Source: Streptococcus sanguinis (lineage in GTDB: Bacteria; Bacillota; Bacilli; Lactobacillales; Streptococcaceae). Taken from it: a stretch of 64,000 bases of DNA. The position numbers were made by a program, and so were the translations under genes. This document shows, piece after piece, positions 46,738 through 54,820 of this stretch; position 1 is the stretch's first letter, and each line of letters begins with the position of its first letter. The notes beneath the pieces are model-generated. The model made no database searches. It had not been told where the DNA came from and worked only from the letters and a program-made list of their open reading frames with translations. The stretch spans positions 1,426,001 to 1,490,000 of the forward strand of contig NZ_LS483364.1 of NCBI RefSeq assembly GCF_900475275.1, read 5' to 3'.

Positions 46738-49182
46738 TCAGTCAAAAAAGTCTTGTAATTCCTGCATAATGGCTGCCTCTGGCAGAATATCTAAAGAAGC
46801 CAATTGTGATAGATGATGCTGAATCTGCTTTCCATAGCGTTTACTAGAGATTCGGTTGTCCAAAAGAACGACCGCTGACTTCTGATGTTCATTGCGCCGG
46901 GTTCGGCCAATAGCTTGCTTAAGCCGTAAGATGGCAAGAGGCAGTTGATAATCATAAAAGGCATTCTTACCTTCCGCTTTCAAGCGGCTGTTAATCTTCT
47001 GCACAAAGAAATCCTTGGGATTGTCAAATGGAATCCGAGTGATCAACTGAATAATCTGATCTTGCTCAGCAAAATCCGCCCCCTCCCAGAAGCTGCCAGA
47101 GCCCAAAAGGATACCTGCCTCTCCTCTATCAAAACGGCGTTTGATATTGCCGGCATCGCCATTTTTATATTGGGCCAAATGCGGCAAAGCCAGCAAGTCC
47201 GAAACAGTTAAAAGCAAGTCTTTAGAGGTGAAGAGGACGACGATAGGCAGACCGAGTTCCGTCACTTCTCGCAAGCAAGCAACAATCTCTCGAGCAAAAT
47301 CCTCAGTTGATAAATCCACTACTGCTGGAAAATTTTCATCTAAAAAGAGCTTCTGCAGTGGCTTCTTCTTGCTTTTCAGCTTATAAAAGTGATAACATTC
47401 AAAGCCTAGCAACTGCGCCAGATTAACCTTAGAGCTAATTTCCAGAGTAGACGAAACCAAGATAACCTTAGCATTTTCAGGCAGGAAGTCAGTGAAATGC
47501 AGCAATTCTGAACGGCCAGCATGCAGAGTCATCAAGCGATGGTCTGCCAAAGCTTCATCAACCAACCAATAATACTGGTATTTGCCACTGAACAAGTGCT
47601 GCAGCTCAGGCAATGCACTAGTTTTTAACTCGGACACATCCTGAAGCAGCCGGGCAATCTTTTCCGGACTTAGCTCAGATGCTTTCTTGCGATGCTTCTC
47701 TGCGGCATCAGCGAGCTCAAACTGAATGCTTTGCAAAAGCCGTTGCTGCAGAAGCTCCCCTTCTTCCTGAAGGAGATGATTTATCTGCTGCAGCGTTTTA
47801 GTTAGATTTATACTGGACTGAGAGAAGCTTTCCAAGGCAAAAAACATCTTCTGAGCTTCATCAACTACCAGAATACGATTGTCCAGCAAAGACTTGTCAT
47901 CCTCTAAACGCGTCAGCAGGTAAGCATGATTAGTAATCACGACTCGACTAGTAGCTGACTTGACCTGTCCCAACCGCCAAAAATCTTCCTCATAAAAAAG
48001 AGAATGTTTGCTTAGCTTGCCATCATGACGGATTTCATTGAAGTAGCTTGAGAAGCGATGAGCTTGCCCGATTTCGTTCAAATCACCTGTTTTAGTTTCT
48101 GTAAGCCAAACCAAGAGTTGCAGCTTGCAGCGATTAACCAAACGGTTGTCATATTCCCTGTCCAGTGTCTGATAGAAATGGTCCAGCTTGAGATAATTCT
48201 CCGGACTCTTGAGACTGTGAAAAGAAATACCAAAGACTTCCTCCAACAATCGCCCTTCCTTTTGCAGCAGCTGGTCCTGCAGGATCTTAGTCGGAACCGT
48301 CACTAGTACTTTTTCTTGACCTCTAGATAGAATAGGCACCAAGTAGCCAAAGGTCTTACCTAAGCCTGTCTGAGCCTCTAAAAAACTAGGCTCCTGCTGG
48401 TTCAGAGCTTCCTCCATAAAACGAGCAAATTTGAGCTGTTCAGACCGCTTTTCTAAGCCCAGCAGGTATAGATTGGTGAGGAAATCCTGCGACAGCTTCT
48501 TTTCCGAAGTCAGCTTTTGGGAACGTCGCAGGAAAATACCATGCCAGGATTGCAGTTCCTTATCTTGCTGATCCGGCATCGTCTGATAAACTTCCTCGAT
48601 AGCCAAGCGCGACTCATAGATAATGCTGTCAGCCAAAGTTAGCATTTTCTCAACCAAGGCCTTGGGTAGACTCTTGATTTTGTCTTGTATTTTTAAAAAT
48701 AGCTGAGCCGTTGCTTGAGCATCTGCCAGAGCAGTGTGGGCGTTTTCCAAAGAAATATCCAGCAGAACGCAGAGATTACCCAAGGAATATTTATCAAAGG
48801 TCGGGTAAAAGACCTGAGCCAACTCCACCGTGTCCAAACGCGGTGTCAGCAAGTCAAAACCTTCCCAGAAAAGGGTCTCCGCTAGTAGATTAGCGTCAAA
48901 CTTGACATTATGAGCGACAAAAATCGCATCCTGAATCAGCTCATAAACCTCCGCTGCTACCTGAGAAAACTCCGGGGCTCGGCCAAGCCGCTCATCATCC
49001 AAACCTGTCAGCTCTTTGATATGCTCATCCAGTTCCTCATGAGGATTGACATCTGTTTCATAAGTCTTGGTGATGATTCCATTCTCAATCAGAACAATGC
49101 CAATCTGGATAATCTTTGCACTGCTGCCCGTTCCTGTAGCCTCCAAGTCCACAACGGCATACTTATAATCATTTTGTGTCAT
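46738..49182 (-). CDS. dinG: DnaQ-exonuclease/DinG-type helicase fusion
   Basis: An 814-residue fusion of a 3'-5' exonuclease (1-160: VVDLEATGTGS, HNVKFDANLLAE, HTALADAQATA) and an XPD-like superfamily 2 helicase (Walker A QTGLGKTFGYL about 266-276, motif II VVDEAQKM, motif VI QAIGRTRRNEHQ). The region between the ATPase motifs does not show the four-cysteine cluster of iron-sulfur DinG, as expected for Firmicutes. Homologues are thought to act in DNA repair, chiefly as exonuclease. It has its own extended -10 promoter 9 nt from ATG. Confidence 0.92.
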   Translation of the reverse strand: MTQNDYKYAVVDLEATGTGSSAKIIQIGIVLIENGIITKTYETDVNPHEELDEHIKELTGLDDERLGRAPEFSQVAAEVYELIQDAIFVAHNVKFDANLLAETLFWEGFDLLTPRLDTVELAQVFYPTFDKYSLGNLCVLLDISLENAHTALADAQATAQLFLKIQDKIKSLPKALVEKMLTLADSIIYESRLAIEEVYQTMPDQQDKELQSWHGIFLRRSQKLTSEKKLSQDFLTNLYLLGLEKRSEQLKFARFMEEALNQQEPSFLEAQTGLGKTFGYLVPILSRGQEKVLVTVPTKILQDQLLQKEGRLLEEVFGISFHSLKSPENYLKLDHFYQTLDREYDNRLVNRCKLQLLVWLTETKTGDLNEIGQAHRFSSYFNEIRHDGKLSKHSLFYEEDFWRLGQVKSATSRVVITNHAYLLTRLEDDKSLLDNRILVVDEAQKMFFALESFSQSSINLTKTLQQINHLLQEEGELLQQRLLQSIQFELADAAEKHRKKASELSPEKIARLLQDVSELKTSALPELQHLFSGKYQYYWLVDEALADHRLMTLHAGRSELLHFTDFLPENAKVILVSSTLEISSKVNLAQLLGFECYHFYKLKSKKKPLQKLFLDENFPAVVDLSTEDFAREIVACLREVTELGLPIVVLFTSKDLLLTVSDLLALPHLAQYKNGDAGNIKRRFDRGEAGILLGSGSFWEGADFAEQDQIIQLITRIPFDNPKDFFVQKINSRLKAEGKNAFYDYQLPLAILRLKQAIGRTRRNEHQKSAVVLLDNRISSKRYGKQIQHHLSQLASLDILPEAAIMQELQDFFD

Positions 49183-49191
49183 ACTGCTATG

Positions 49192-49200
49192 ATTATATCA
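49192..49200 (-). promoter_or_regulatory. Extended -10 promoter of dinG
   Basis: TGATATAAT on the minus strand ends 9 nt before the ATG at 49182. Any transcript from it would have at most 2-4 leader bases and no ribosome-binding site. Confidence 0.5.
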
Positions 49201-49317
49201 TAAAAGCCATTCTGAAACATCTGAAAATTTTCAGTCCTAGCCTAGAAAGCAATTCTGTGCAAAAAATTCTCTTTTCTGTTACACTCAATAGCAGAATACA
49301 TTTTCCGAGGAAATCAA

Positions 49318-49956
49318 ATGAAGATTCATAAAATTACCAACCTTGTTGCTTTTGAAAATACCTATATCTTAGAAAATAATCAGGGTCTCCTAGTCGTCGA
49401 TCCTGGCAGTGACTGGAAAAAGATTGAGCGCAAGCTGGAGGAACTCGCCAAGCCTGTGATTGCTGTACTCTTGACCCATACCCATTATGACCACATTATG
49501 AGTTTAGAAAAGGTCCGGGAGCACTATGCTGCCCCACCAGTCTATGTGGCTGAGAGCGAAAGCAGCTGGCTTTACACACCGACAGATAACCTATCTGGTC
49601 TGGCGCGCCATGCTGATCTGGATGATATTATCTGTCGACCAGCAGAAGAGTTTTTCTCCTACGAAACAGACTATGATCTTGGAGGCTTTCACTTCTATGT
49701 GCTTGCAACACCTGGCCACTCCATCGGAGGTGTCTCTCTAGTCTTTCCTAATGACTGCCTTGTTTTGACGGGCGATGCCCTCTTTCGAGAAAGCATCGGA
49801 CGAACGGATCTGCCGACTGGAAACATGGAGCAATTGCTGACATCCATTCGCGAGAAACTTCTGGTATTGCCTAAAGACTATGCTGTTTATCCTGGTCATG
49901 GTCATGCTACCACTATTTCACATGAAAAAATCTTTAATCCATTTTTAGCTCAGTAG
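49318..49956 (+). CDS. MBL-fold metallo-hydrolase (glyoxalase II-like)
   Basis: A 212-residue metallo-beta-lactamase-fold hydrolase. Metal ligands are visible: HTHYDH (about 59-64), the His in TPGHSIGG (about 138), the Asp in LTGDALF and the final His in YPGHGHATT. The size fits the YcbL/glyoxalase II-like subgroup, which acts on thioesters such as S-lactoyl compounds; the exact substrate cannot be told. SD GAGG lies 7 nt before ATG. Single gene, ending in a bidirectional terminator. Confidence 0.92.
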   Translation: MKIHKITNLVAFENTYILENNQGLLVVDPGSDWKKIERKLEELAKPVIAVLLTHTHYDHIMSLEKVREHYAAPPVYVAESESSWLYTPTDNLSGLARHADLDDIICRPAEEFFSYETDYDLGGFHFYVLATPGHSIGGVSLVFPNDCLVLTGDALFRESIGRTDLPTGNMEQLLTSIREKLLVLPKDYAVYPGHGHATTISHEKIFNPFLAQ

Positions 49957-49980
49957 CCATTTAAGCAATACCTATAACAA

Positions 49981-50014
49981 AAACAGAGTTTGAAATTCTT
50001 CAAACTCTGTTTTT
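49981..50014. terminator. Bidirectional terminator
   Basis: A 15-bp perfect stem (AAAACAGAGTTTGAA, 49981-49995, with 50000-50014) and ATTC loop, with T runs on the plus strand and A/T on the other, serves the MBL gene and ftsX. Confidence 0.88.
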
Positions 50015-50024
50015 TTATAAATTG

Positions 50025-50951
50025 TTAAATCTTCAAGAAGCGTCTCATAGAGATGATAGATCCCAATGATCCGATAAGAATTCCCAACACAAAGAGTGCT
50101 GCTATCATAATCGGACTAAAGAGTTTCGGATCAATCATAGAAAGTCCTTGACCTACCAAGCTCTTATTCATAGTCTGGTAGGCTATACCATATGTCAAAT
50201 ACACTACAAGTGACGGAACTGTTGCTCCTAGCAAGCCAATCCATGCTCCTTCAAACAGGAATGGTCCGCGGATATAGCTATTCTTGGCACCAACCAAGCG
50301 CATGATTTGAATCTCGCGACTTCGGGAAATAATGGTAATCCGGATAGTATTGGAAATGAGAAGGATAGCAATGAAAATCAGAAGCGCTGTCCCAATCAAG
50401 CCCCATGTTTGGATGAAATTAGAAAACGCAAAGAGATTTTTGGTATTGGTACCACCATTTTGAACCTCTGATACACCATCAATCTTACGAGCATCTTTTG
50501 TAACAGATTCTACATACTTAGGTGCCTTGGTCTCAACAATATAAGCATCGTAAAGAGGATTATTTTCTTCATCAAAAACATCCCACTCACTACCCATGGT
50601 CTCTGTTAGCTTATTATACTGCTCTTGCTTGCTAGAAAAAGTAACCTTCTCTACATTTTTCATAGAAGTCAGAGCATCGTAGACCTTGTGGTAGTCCTCA
50701 TTCTGAACTGTTTGACCTTCTTTTACAATCGTTTCGCTATTATCGAAAACATCCTTACGCATGTATACCATGACGCGGACATTATTGGAAATATCATTTG
50801 CCAACTTGGCTGTATTTAAAATTACTGAAGCAAAAACAGCTACTAAGCTCAAGGTAATCATAACCGAGCTGACAGCCGCTACAGTCATCCAACCATTCCG
50901 CGTAAGACTCTTAAGCGACTCAATCAAATGACGAAAAAATCTTCTAATCAT
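50025..50951 (-). CDS. ftsX: Cell-division permease FtsX
   Basis: A 308-residue membrane protein with four spans (about 22-44, then three at about 175-300) and one large extracellular loop (about 45-170). I start at ATG 50951 (MIRRFFRHLIESLKSL), whose first bases overlap the ftsE stop by 8 nt, rather than at an upstream codon inside ftsE. In streptococci FtsEX transduces ATP hydrolysis to the wall hydrolase PcsB at the septum. No pcsB gene is in this window. Confidence 0.95.
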   Translation of the reverse strand: MIRRFFRHLIESLKSLTRNGWMTVAAVSSVMITLSLVAVFASVILNTAKLANDISNNVRVMVYMRKDVFDNSETIVKEGQTVQNEDYHKVYDALTSMKNVEKVTFSSKQEQYNKLTETMGSEWDVFDEENNPLYDAYIVETKAPKYVESVTKDARKIDGVSEVQNGGTNTKNLFAFSNFIQTWGLIGTALLIFIAILLISNTIRITIISRSREIQIMRLVGAKNSYIRGPFLFEGAWIGLLGATVPSLVVYLTYGIAYQTMNKSLVGQGLSMIDPKLFSPIMIAALFVLGILIGSLGSIISMRRFLKI

Positions 50952-51636
50952 CGTATCCGTATTCTCCTTCCGCTTCATCACGTACCACACGGCCATTTTC
51001 AATAGCAATAACGCGGTGACGCAGAGTATTTACAATCTGGCTGTTGTGGGTGGCCATCAGGACAGTTGTTCCCTGAAGGTTAATCCGCTCCAGCAGGTTC
51101 ATAATCTCCCATGAATTATCTGGGTCCAAGTTTCCTGTCGGCTCATCCGCAATCAGGACTTTAGGGTTGTTAGCAATAGCACGCGCAATGGCAATCCGCT
51201 GCTGCTCACCACCGGACAGCTCATTAGGGAATGAGCGAACCTTGTGCTTAAGACCAACCAGGTCCAGCACTTCCATAACCCGCTTTTTAATATTGCGGCG
51301 GCGTTCACCAATAACTTCCATGGCGTAGGCAATATTCTCATACACTGTCTTTTTAGGAAGAAGTTTATAGTCCTGAAAGACGACTCCAACCTGACGGCGC
51401 AGCATTGGAACATCACGCTTCTTAATCTTAGCTAAGTCAAAATCAGCTACTTTCAGACTTCCCTTATCCAGCTTTATCTCCCGGTAAAGCAAACGAATAA
51501 AGGTTGACTTTCCCGCTCCTGAAGGGCCTACAATATAGGCAAACTCCCCAGGTTCTACGTTAATAGACACACTACGCAGGGCAGTGGTCCCGTTGCCATA
51601 CTTCTTGACAACATCTTTCATTTCAATTATTGACAT
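50944..51636 (-). CDS. ftsE: Cell-division ATP-binding protein FtsE
   Basis: A 230-residue ABC ATPase with Walker A GPSGAGKST (about 37-45), Q loop VFQDYKLLP, signature LSGGEQQRIAIARAI, Walker B VLIADEPTGNLD and switch His MATHN. It pairs with FtsX, encoded in an 8-nt overlap downstream. It follows prfB by 44 nt, the prfB-ftsE-ftsX order common in Firmicutes. Confidence 0.97.
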   Translation of the reverse strand: MSIIEMKDVVKKYGNGTTALRSVSINVEPGEFAYIVGPSGAGKSTFIRLLYREIKLDKGSLKVADFDLAKIKKRDVPMLRRQVGVVFQDYKLLPKKTVYENIAYAMEVIGERRRNIKKRVMEVLDLVGLKHKVRSFPNELSGGEQQRIAIARAIANNPKVLIADEPTGNLDPDNSWEIMNLLERINLQGTTVLMATHNSQIVNTLRHRVIAIENGRVVRDEAEGEYGYDD

Positions 51637-51680
51637 CTATTGAAATTTCCTTTCAATCTAATTCTAATCTCTTACATTTC

Positions 51681-52776
51681 CTAGTTCAAACGCCATTTCA
51701 AATAAGCGTCGATGAAACCATCCAAATCTCCATCCATCACCTTGTCCACCTGTGCTACTTCGTAACTGGTCCGATGGTCTTTGACCATAGTATAAGGCGT
51801 AAAGACATAGGAGCGGATTTGGCTGCCCCAGGAAATCTCCTTCTTATCTCCCTTGAGTGAGTCGACTTCGGCTGCTTGTTTCTCTTGCTCTAGCTGATAA
51901 AGCTTGGCCTGCAGCATCTTCATCGCCCGATCGCGGTTTCCATACTGAGTCCGGTCAACGGTAGACTGCACCACGATTCCTGTAGGAATATGCGTCAGCC
52001 GCACACCAGTAGAAACTTTATTGACGTTTTGCCCGCCGGCTCCTCCTGAGCGGAAAGTGTCCATCTTAATATCGTCATCGCGAATTTCCACCTCAATGGT
52101 ATCATCTAATTCCGGCATGACTTCTACTGAGGTAAAGGAAGTATGGCGACGTTTAGCTGAGTCAAATGGCGAAATCCGGACCAAACGGTGGACTCCCATT
52201 TCTGACTTGAGCAGACCATAAGCGTGCGGCCCTTCAAATGAAAGAGTCACTGACTTAATTCCCGCTTCATCACCAGCCTGATAGTCCAAGACCTCTACTT
52301 TGAAGCCCTTGGCATTGCCAAAGCGTGTATACATACGCAGCAGCATATCTCCCCAATCCTGGGCCTCTGTACCACCAGAGCCCGGGTGAATTTCAAGGAT
52401 GGCATTGTTATTATCATAAGGCTCAGATAGGAGCAGGGTCATTTCATAGCTGGTCATCATTTTCTCAAGTTCCGCCAGCTTTTCTTCCAACTCACCCTGA
52501 ACCGACTCATCTTCAGCCAGAAAATCAAGCAAGATTTCCGATTCATCAAAAAGCTCGGTCATCTGATGGAAATTTTCATAGGTTTGCTTGAGTTCATTCA
52601 GCTCTTGAGATGTCTTCTGGGCTGCAATGTTGTCATCCCAAAAGTCGGGTTCTGTCATCTTATTTTCTAAGATGGCAATTTCTTCTTCCAGACCTTCTAA
52701 GTCAAAGAGACCCCCTAAAAGAAGCTAATTTTTCACGATTTGCGTCAATCTTTTGACGAATTTCTGAAATGTCCAT
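51681..52776 (-). CDS. prfB: Peptide chain release factor 2, with programmed +1 frameshift
   Basis: The gene starts at ATG 52776 (SD AGAGG) and reads 24 codons to SFRGSL, then an in-frame TGA at 52702-52704. A +1 shift on CTT-TGA-C (52701-52707) leads to [19 protein letters not shown] and on to the stop at 51681, giving 364 residues. The internal SD-like AGGGGG lies 3 nt before the slip codon. The protein has SPF (stop-codon recognition, in RISPFD) and GGQ (peptidyl release, in GAGGQNVNK). The shift lets RF2 control its own synthesis. An annotation that starts at MTEPDF would miss about 40 residues. Confidence 0.97.
52701..52716 (-). promoter_or_regulatory. prfB programmed frameshift site
   Basis: AGGGGG (52711-52716), three bases, then CTT TGA C (52701-52707) form the canonical RF2 site: an internal Shine-Dalgarno element, a slippery Leu codon and the UGA that RF2 itself reads. 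Confidence 0.95.
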
Positions 52777-53086
52777 AAATACCTCTTTTCACATATCGTT
52801 TAATTATAACATAAATTAAACAGTTTGCCTAATCTCACATTCAGCAGCTTACATTTTATCGGATTTTCCCTAGCTAGGCAAGACAAGCGACTCCTTGTCA
52901 CCTAATTGTTAGAAAAGTAATATAATGACATGGGGTTGGAAGAATTATTTCAAGCCTTCCTAGACCTCGTCCATGGATAAACGAAATATAAAATCACTAT
53001 AATTTATGAGGTGCTCGAATAAAAGGGAGACTCTCCACAGGTGCTTAAGCATTTCCAAGTTTTGAAAAATATGCTAGACTAAAACC
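52777..53086. other. Divergent intergenic region prfB / metallophosphoesterase
   Basis: This 310-nt gap holds the prfB promoter (extended -10 TGTTATAAT on the minus strand, 52803-52811) and the promoter of the phosphoesterase gene (53072-53080). A possible plus-strand promoter TTGTCA-N17-TAATAT (52895-52923) sits between them. The 150 nt after it contain no credible gene and no clear structured RNA by eye. Confidence 0.5.
53072..53080 (+). promoter_or_regulatory. Extended -10 promoter of metallophosphoesterase gene
   Basis: TGCTAGACT ends 6 nt before ATG 53087, with no ribosome-binding site between or just upstream. The -10 hexamer TAGACT is weaker than others in the set. Confidence 0.4.
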
Positions 53087-53947
53087 ATGACAAGAATCGG
53101 ATTTATGAGCGACCTCCATCTGGACTCCAATCAGTTTGGAGATTTTGAGCGCCAAGCTCTTCGCCAACTTTTAAAAGAGGAAGGGATTGACCACCTACAC
53201 ATCGCAGGAGATTTGTCCAACGACCTGACCAAGATCAGTTTGCCCTTTCTTGAAACTTTGAAGCAAGAGATTCCCCTCTCTTTTAATCTGGGAAACCACG
53301 ATATGCTGGGACTTTCTGAGCAAGAAATTTCAAACTATGATTTTCAGGTCCAGCAGTTCGGTCGGACCAAGCTCGTCAGCTTTTCTGGCTGGTACGATTA
53401 CAGCTTTGCTCCAGAAAAAAGCAAGGAAGAGCATCTGAGAACAAAGACCAATTTCTGGTTTGACCGCAGATTGGCGCGTCAACTCGACGACCTTAGCATT
53501 ACAGCTCAGACTCTGAAAGAGTTAGAAAAATTGCTGATGACTTTAGATGGCCCAATTATTGTTGCTCTGCATTTTGTCCCCCATCAAGACTTTCTATACG
53601 ACCATCCCTATTTCCAGCGCTTCAACGCCTTTCTAGGAAGCCAAGCTTTTCATCGGCTCTTTGTCAAATACAGAGTGAAAGAGGTGGTTTTCGGTCATCT
53701 CCATCACCGCCACCAAAGCCGTGTCATCGAAGGTGTCCGCTACCATATGCGTCCTCTGGGCTACATTCGTGAATGGGAACTGACTCGGAACTTTTTTAAT
53801 GATTTTCCTCAGTATCAGATTCCCCAGATGTACCGCCTGCACAAGCGTTATAATGCTGTTAAAGATTTAGCCGAATTTCGAGACTATAAGAAAAAACACC
53901 TAGCAGCTGAACTGCGAGATGCTTTAACAGTGATTGAAGTTCAGTAA
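53087..53947 (+). CDS. Calcineurin-like metallophosphoesterase
   Basis: A 286-residue phosphoesterase with the dinuclear-metal motifs in order: SDLHLDSN (8-15), GDLSND (about 41-46), GNHD (about 69-72), LHFVPH (about 162-167) and GHLHHRH (about 203-209). The substrate is unknown; the family includes nucleases, nucleotidases and protein phosphatases. It appears monocistronic, with its terminator inside the 3' end of the converging gene, which it overlaps by 7 nt. Confidence 0.9.
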   Translation: MTRIGFMSDLHLDSNQFGDFERQALRQLLKEEGIDHLHIAGDLSNDLTKISLPFLETLKQEIPLSFNLGNHDMLGLSEQEISNYDFQVQQFGRTKLVSFSGWYDYSFAPEKSKEEHLRTKTNFWFDRRLARQLDDLSITAQTLKELEKLLMTLDGPIIVALHFVPHQDFLYDHPYFQRFNAFLGSQAFHRLFVKYRVKEVVFGHLHHRHQSRVIEGVRYHMRPLGYIREWELTRNFFNDFPQYQIPQMYRLHKRYNAVKDLAEFRDYKKKHLAAELRDALTVIEVQ

Positions 53948-54732
53948 TGGAAATGTTGAATTGCAGCTCTCAGCTCATCTGAGAGCTGTTTTTTGCTGTC
54001 CAACTGCACATAGACTTCTAATAAACAGGAACGAAAATTGGAAAAAGCAATGAAATCTTGGTTGTTTTCCAATGGAAAACTCTGTGATTGAAGCCACAAT
54101 CTAAATTCATGCTGCGACAGTTTTTTCTTTAAGACAGCTTGATAGAGCACCTGGGCTAAGCGCCAATCCTCATCATTTCCGAAACGGACTGAAACTTTTT
54201 TAAAAACTTGATGAATGACCTCTAAAACCTCTGGCATCCTACTGGAGGGAAAGTCCGGATGACAAGCCACTTCTGTCAATAAGTCTGCTCCATGAGCGAA
54301 GGCATGAACCCAACCGTATTTCCTGGAGTAACCCTTTGTGTCTCTTTCTACTGACAAGTAGGTTAGCCCCTTATCTAGTAAGTATTTTCTTCCTTGCACT
54401 GATAAAGCCTGATAATACGAAGAGTTTGGATTACCATCGCAGTTTAAGAGATTGGCATAAAGTAAAGCCGTGAAGGAACGTGTTAAGGTAGCTTGACCAT
54501 TTTTATCACTCTCGTAAAAAAGTCCTTGTCTTTTGACTGCTTCTTGAGCCAAGAAACGAAACTGTTCAACTGAAAATATGTCAGCCTGAAGTCCCCTTGC
54601 TAAGGACGAAAAGACTAACTCATCACGGATTGTCGCTTCTGGATAACCAATATGATCCAGTAACCATAAGATTTCTTCCTCATAATATAAAGGAGAAGCT
54701 TCTTCCAACTTCTTTCGTAAGTTTTGATACAT
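53941..54732 (-). CDS. DUF2785 family protein
   Basis: A 263-residue, mostly helical, soluble protein. The conserved stretch SVERDTKGYSRKYGWVHAFAH with HGADLL (about 128-152) is the hallmark I associate with DUF2785, a family of unknown function found in Firmicutes. No signal peptide or membrane span. SD AAAGGA lies about 10 nt from ATG. The last ten codons also encode the terminator hairpin of the opposing gene. Confidence 0.75.
   Translation of the reverse strand: MYQNLRKKLEEASPLYYEEEILWLLDHIGYPEATIRDELVFSSLARGLQADIFSVEQFRFLAQEAVKRQGLFYESDKNGQATLTRSFTALLYANLLNCDGNPNSSYYQALSVQGRKYLLDKGLTYLSVERDTKGYSRKYGWVHAFAHGADLLTEVACHPDFPSSRMPEVLEVIHQVFKKVSVRFGNDEDWRLAQVLYQAVLKKKLSQHEFRLWLQSQSFPLENNQDFIAFSNFRSCLLEVYVQLDSKKQLSDELRAAIQHFHY
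53964..53994 (+). terminator. Terminator of metallophosphoesterase gene
   Basis: A 10-bp stem CAGCTCTCAG (53964-53973) / CTGAGAGCTG (53979-53988) is followed by T6. It lies entirely inside the coding end of the opposite-strand DUF2785 gene. Confidence 0.85.
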
Positions 54733-54790
54733 ACTTTCACCGTCCTTTCGAGTTGCTTTCTTTGAATTTGATTATACCGCCTTGTACGCA

Positions 54791-54816
54791 AAAAAGCCAT
54801 CCGCAGATGACTTTTT
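54791..54816 (-). terminator. Terminator of cation P-type ATPase gene
   Basis: Stem AAAAAG-CATC / GATG-CTTTTT with one mismatch and a CGCA loop, followed by T on the minus strand, lies 5 nt past the ATPase stop codon. Confidence 0.75.
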
Positions 54817-54820
54817 GCTG

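Noticed and set aside
52930..52980. A 16-codon peptide frame (MGLEELFQAFLDLVHG) in the prfB-phosphoesterase gap
   Set aside because: A TATAAT ends only 3 nt before the ATG, so a transcript would start after it, and there is no ribosome site. It is too short to support.
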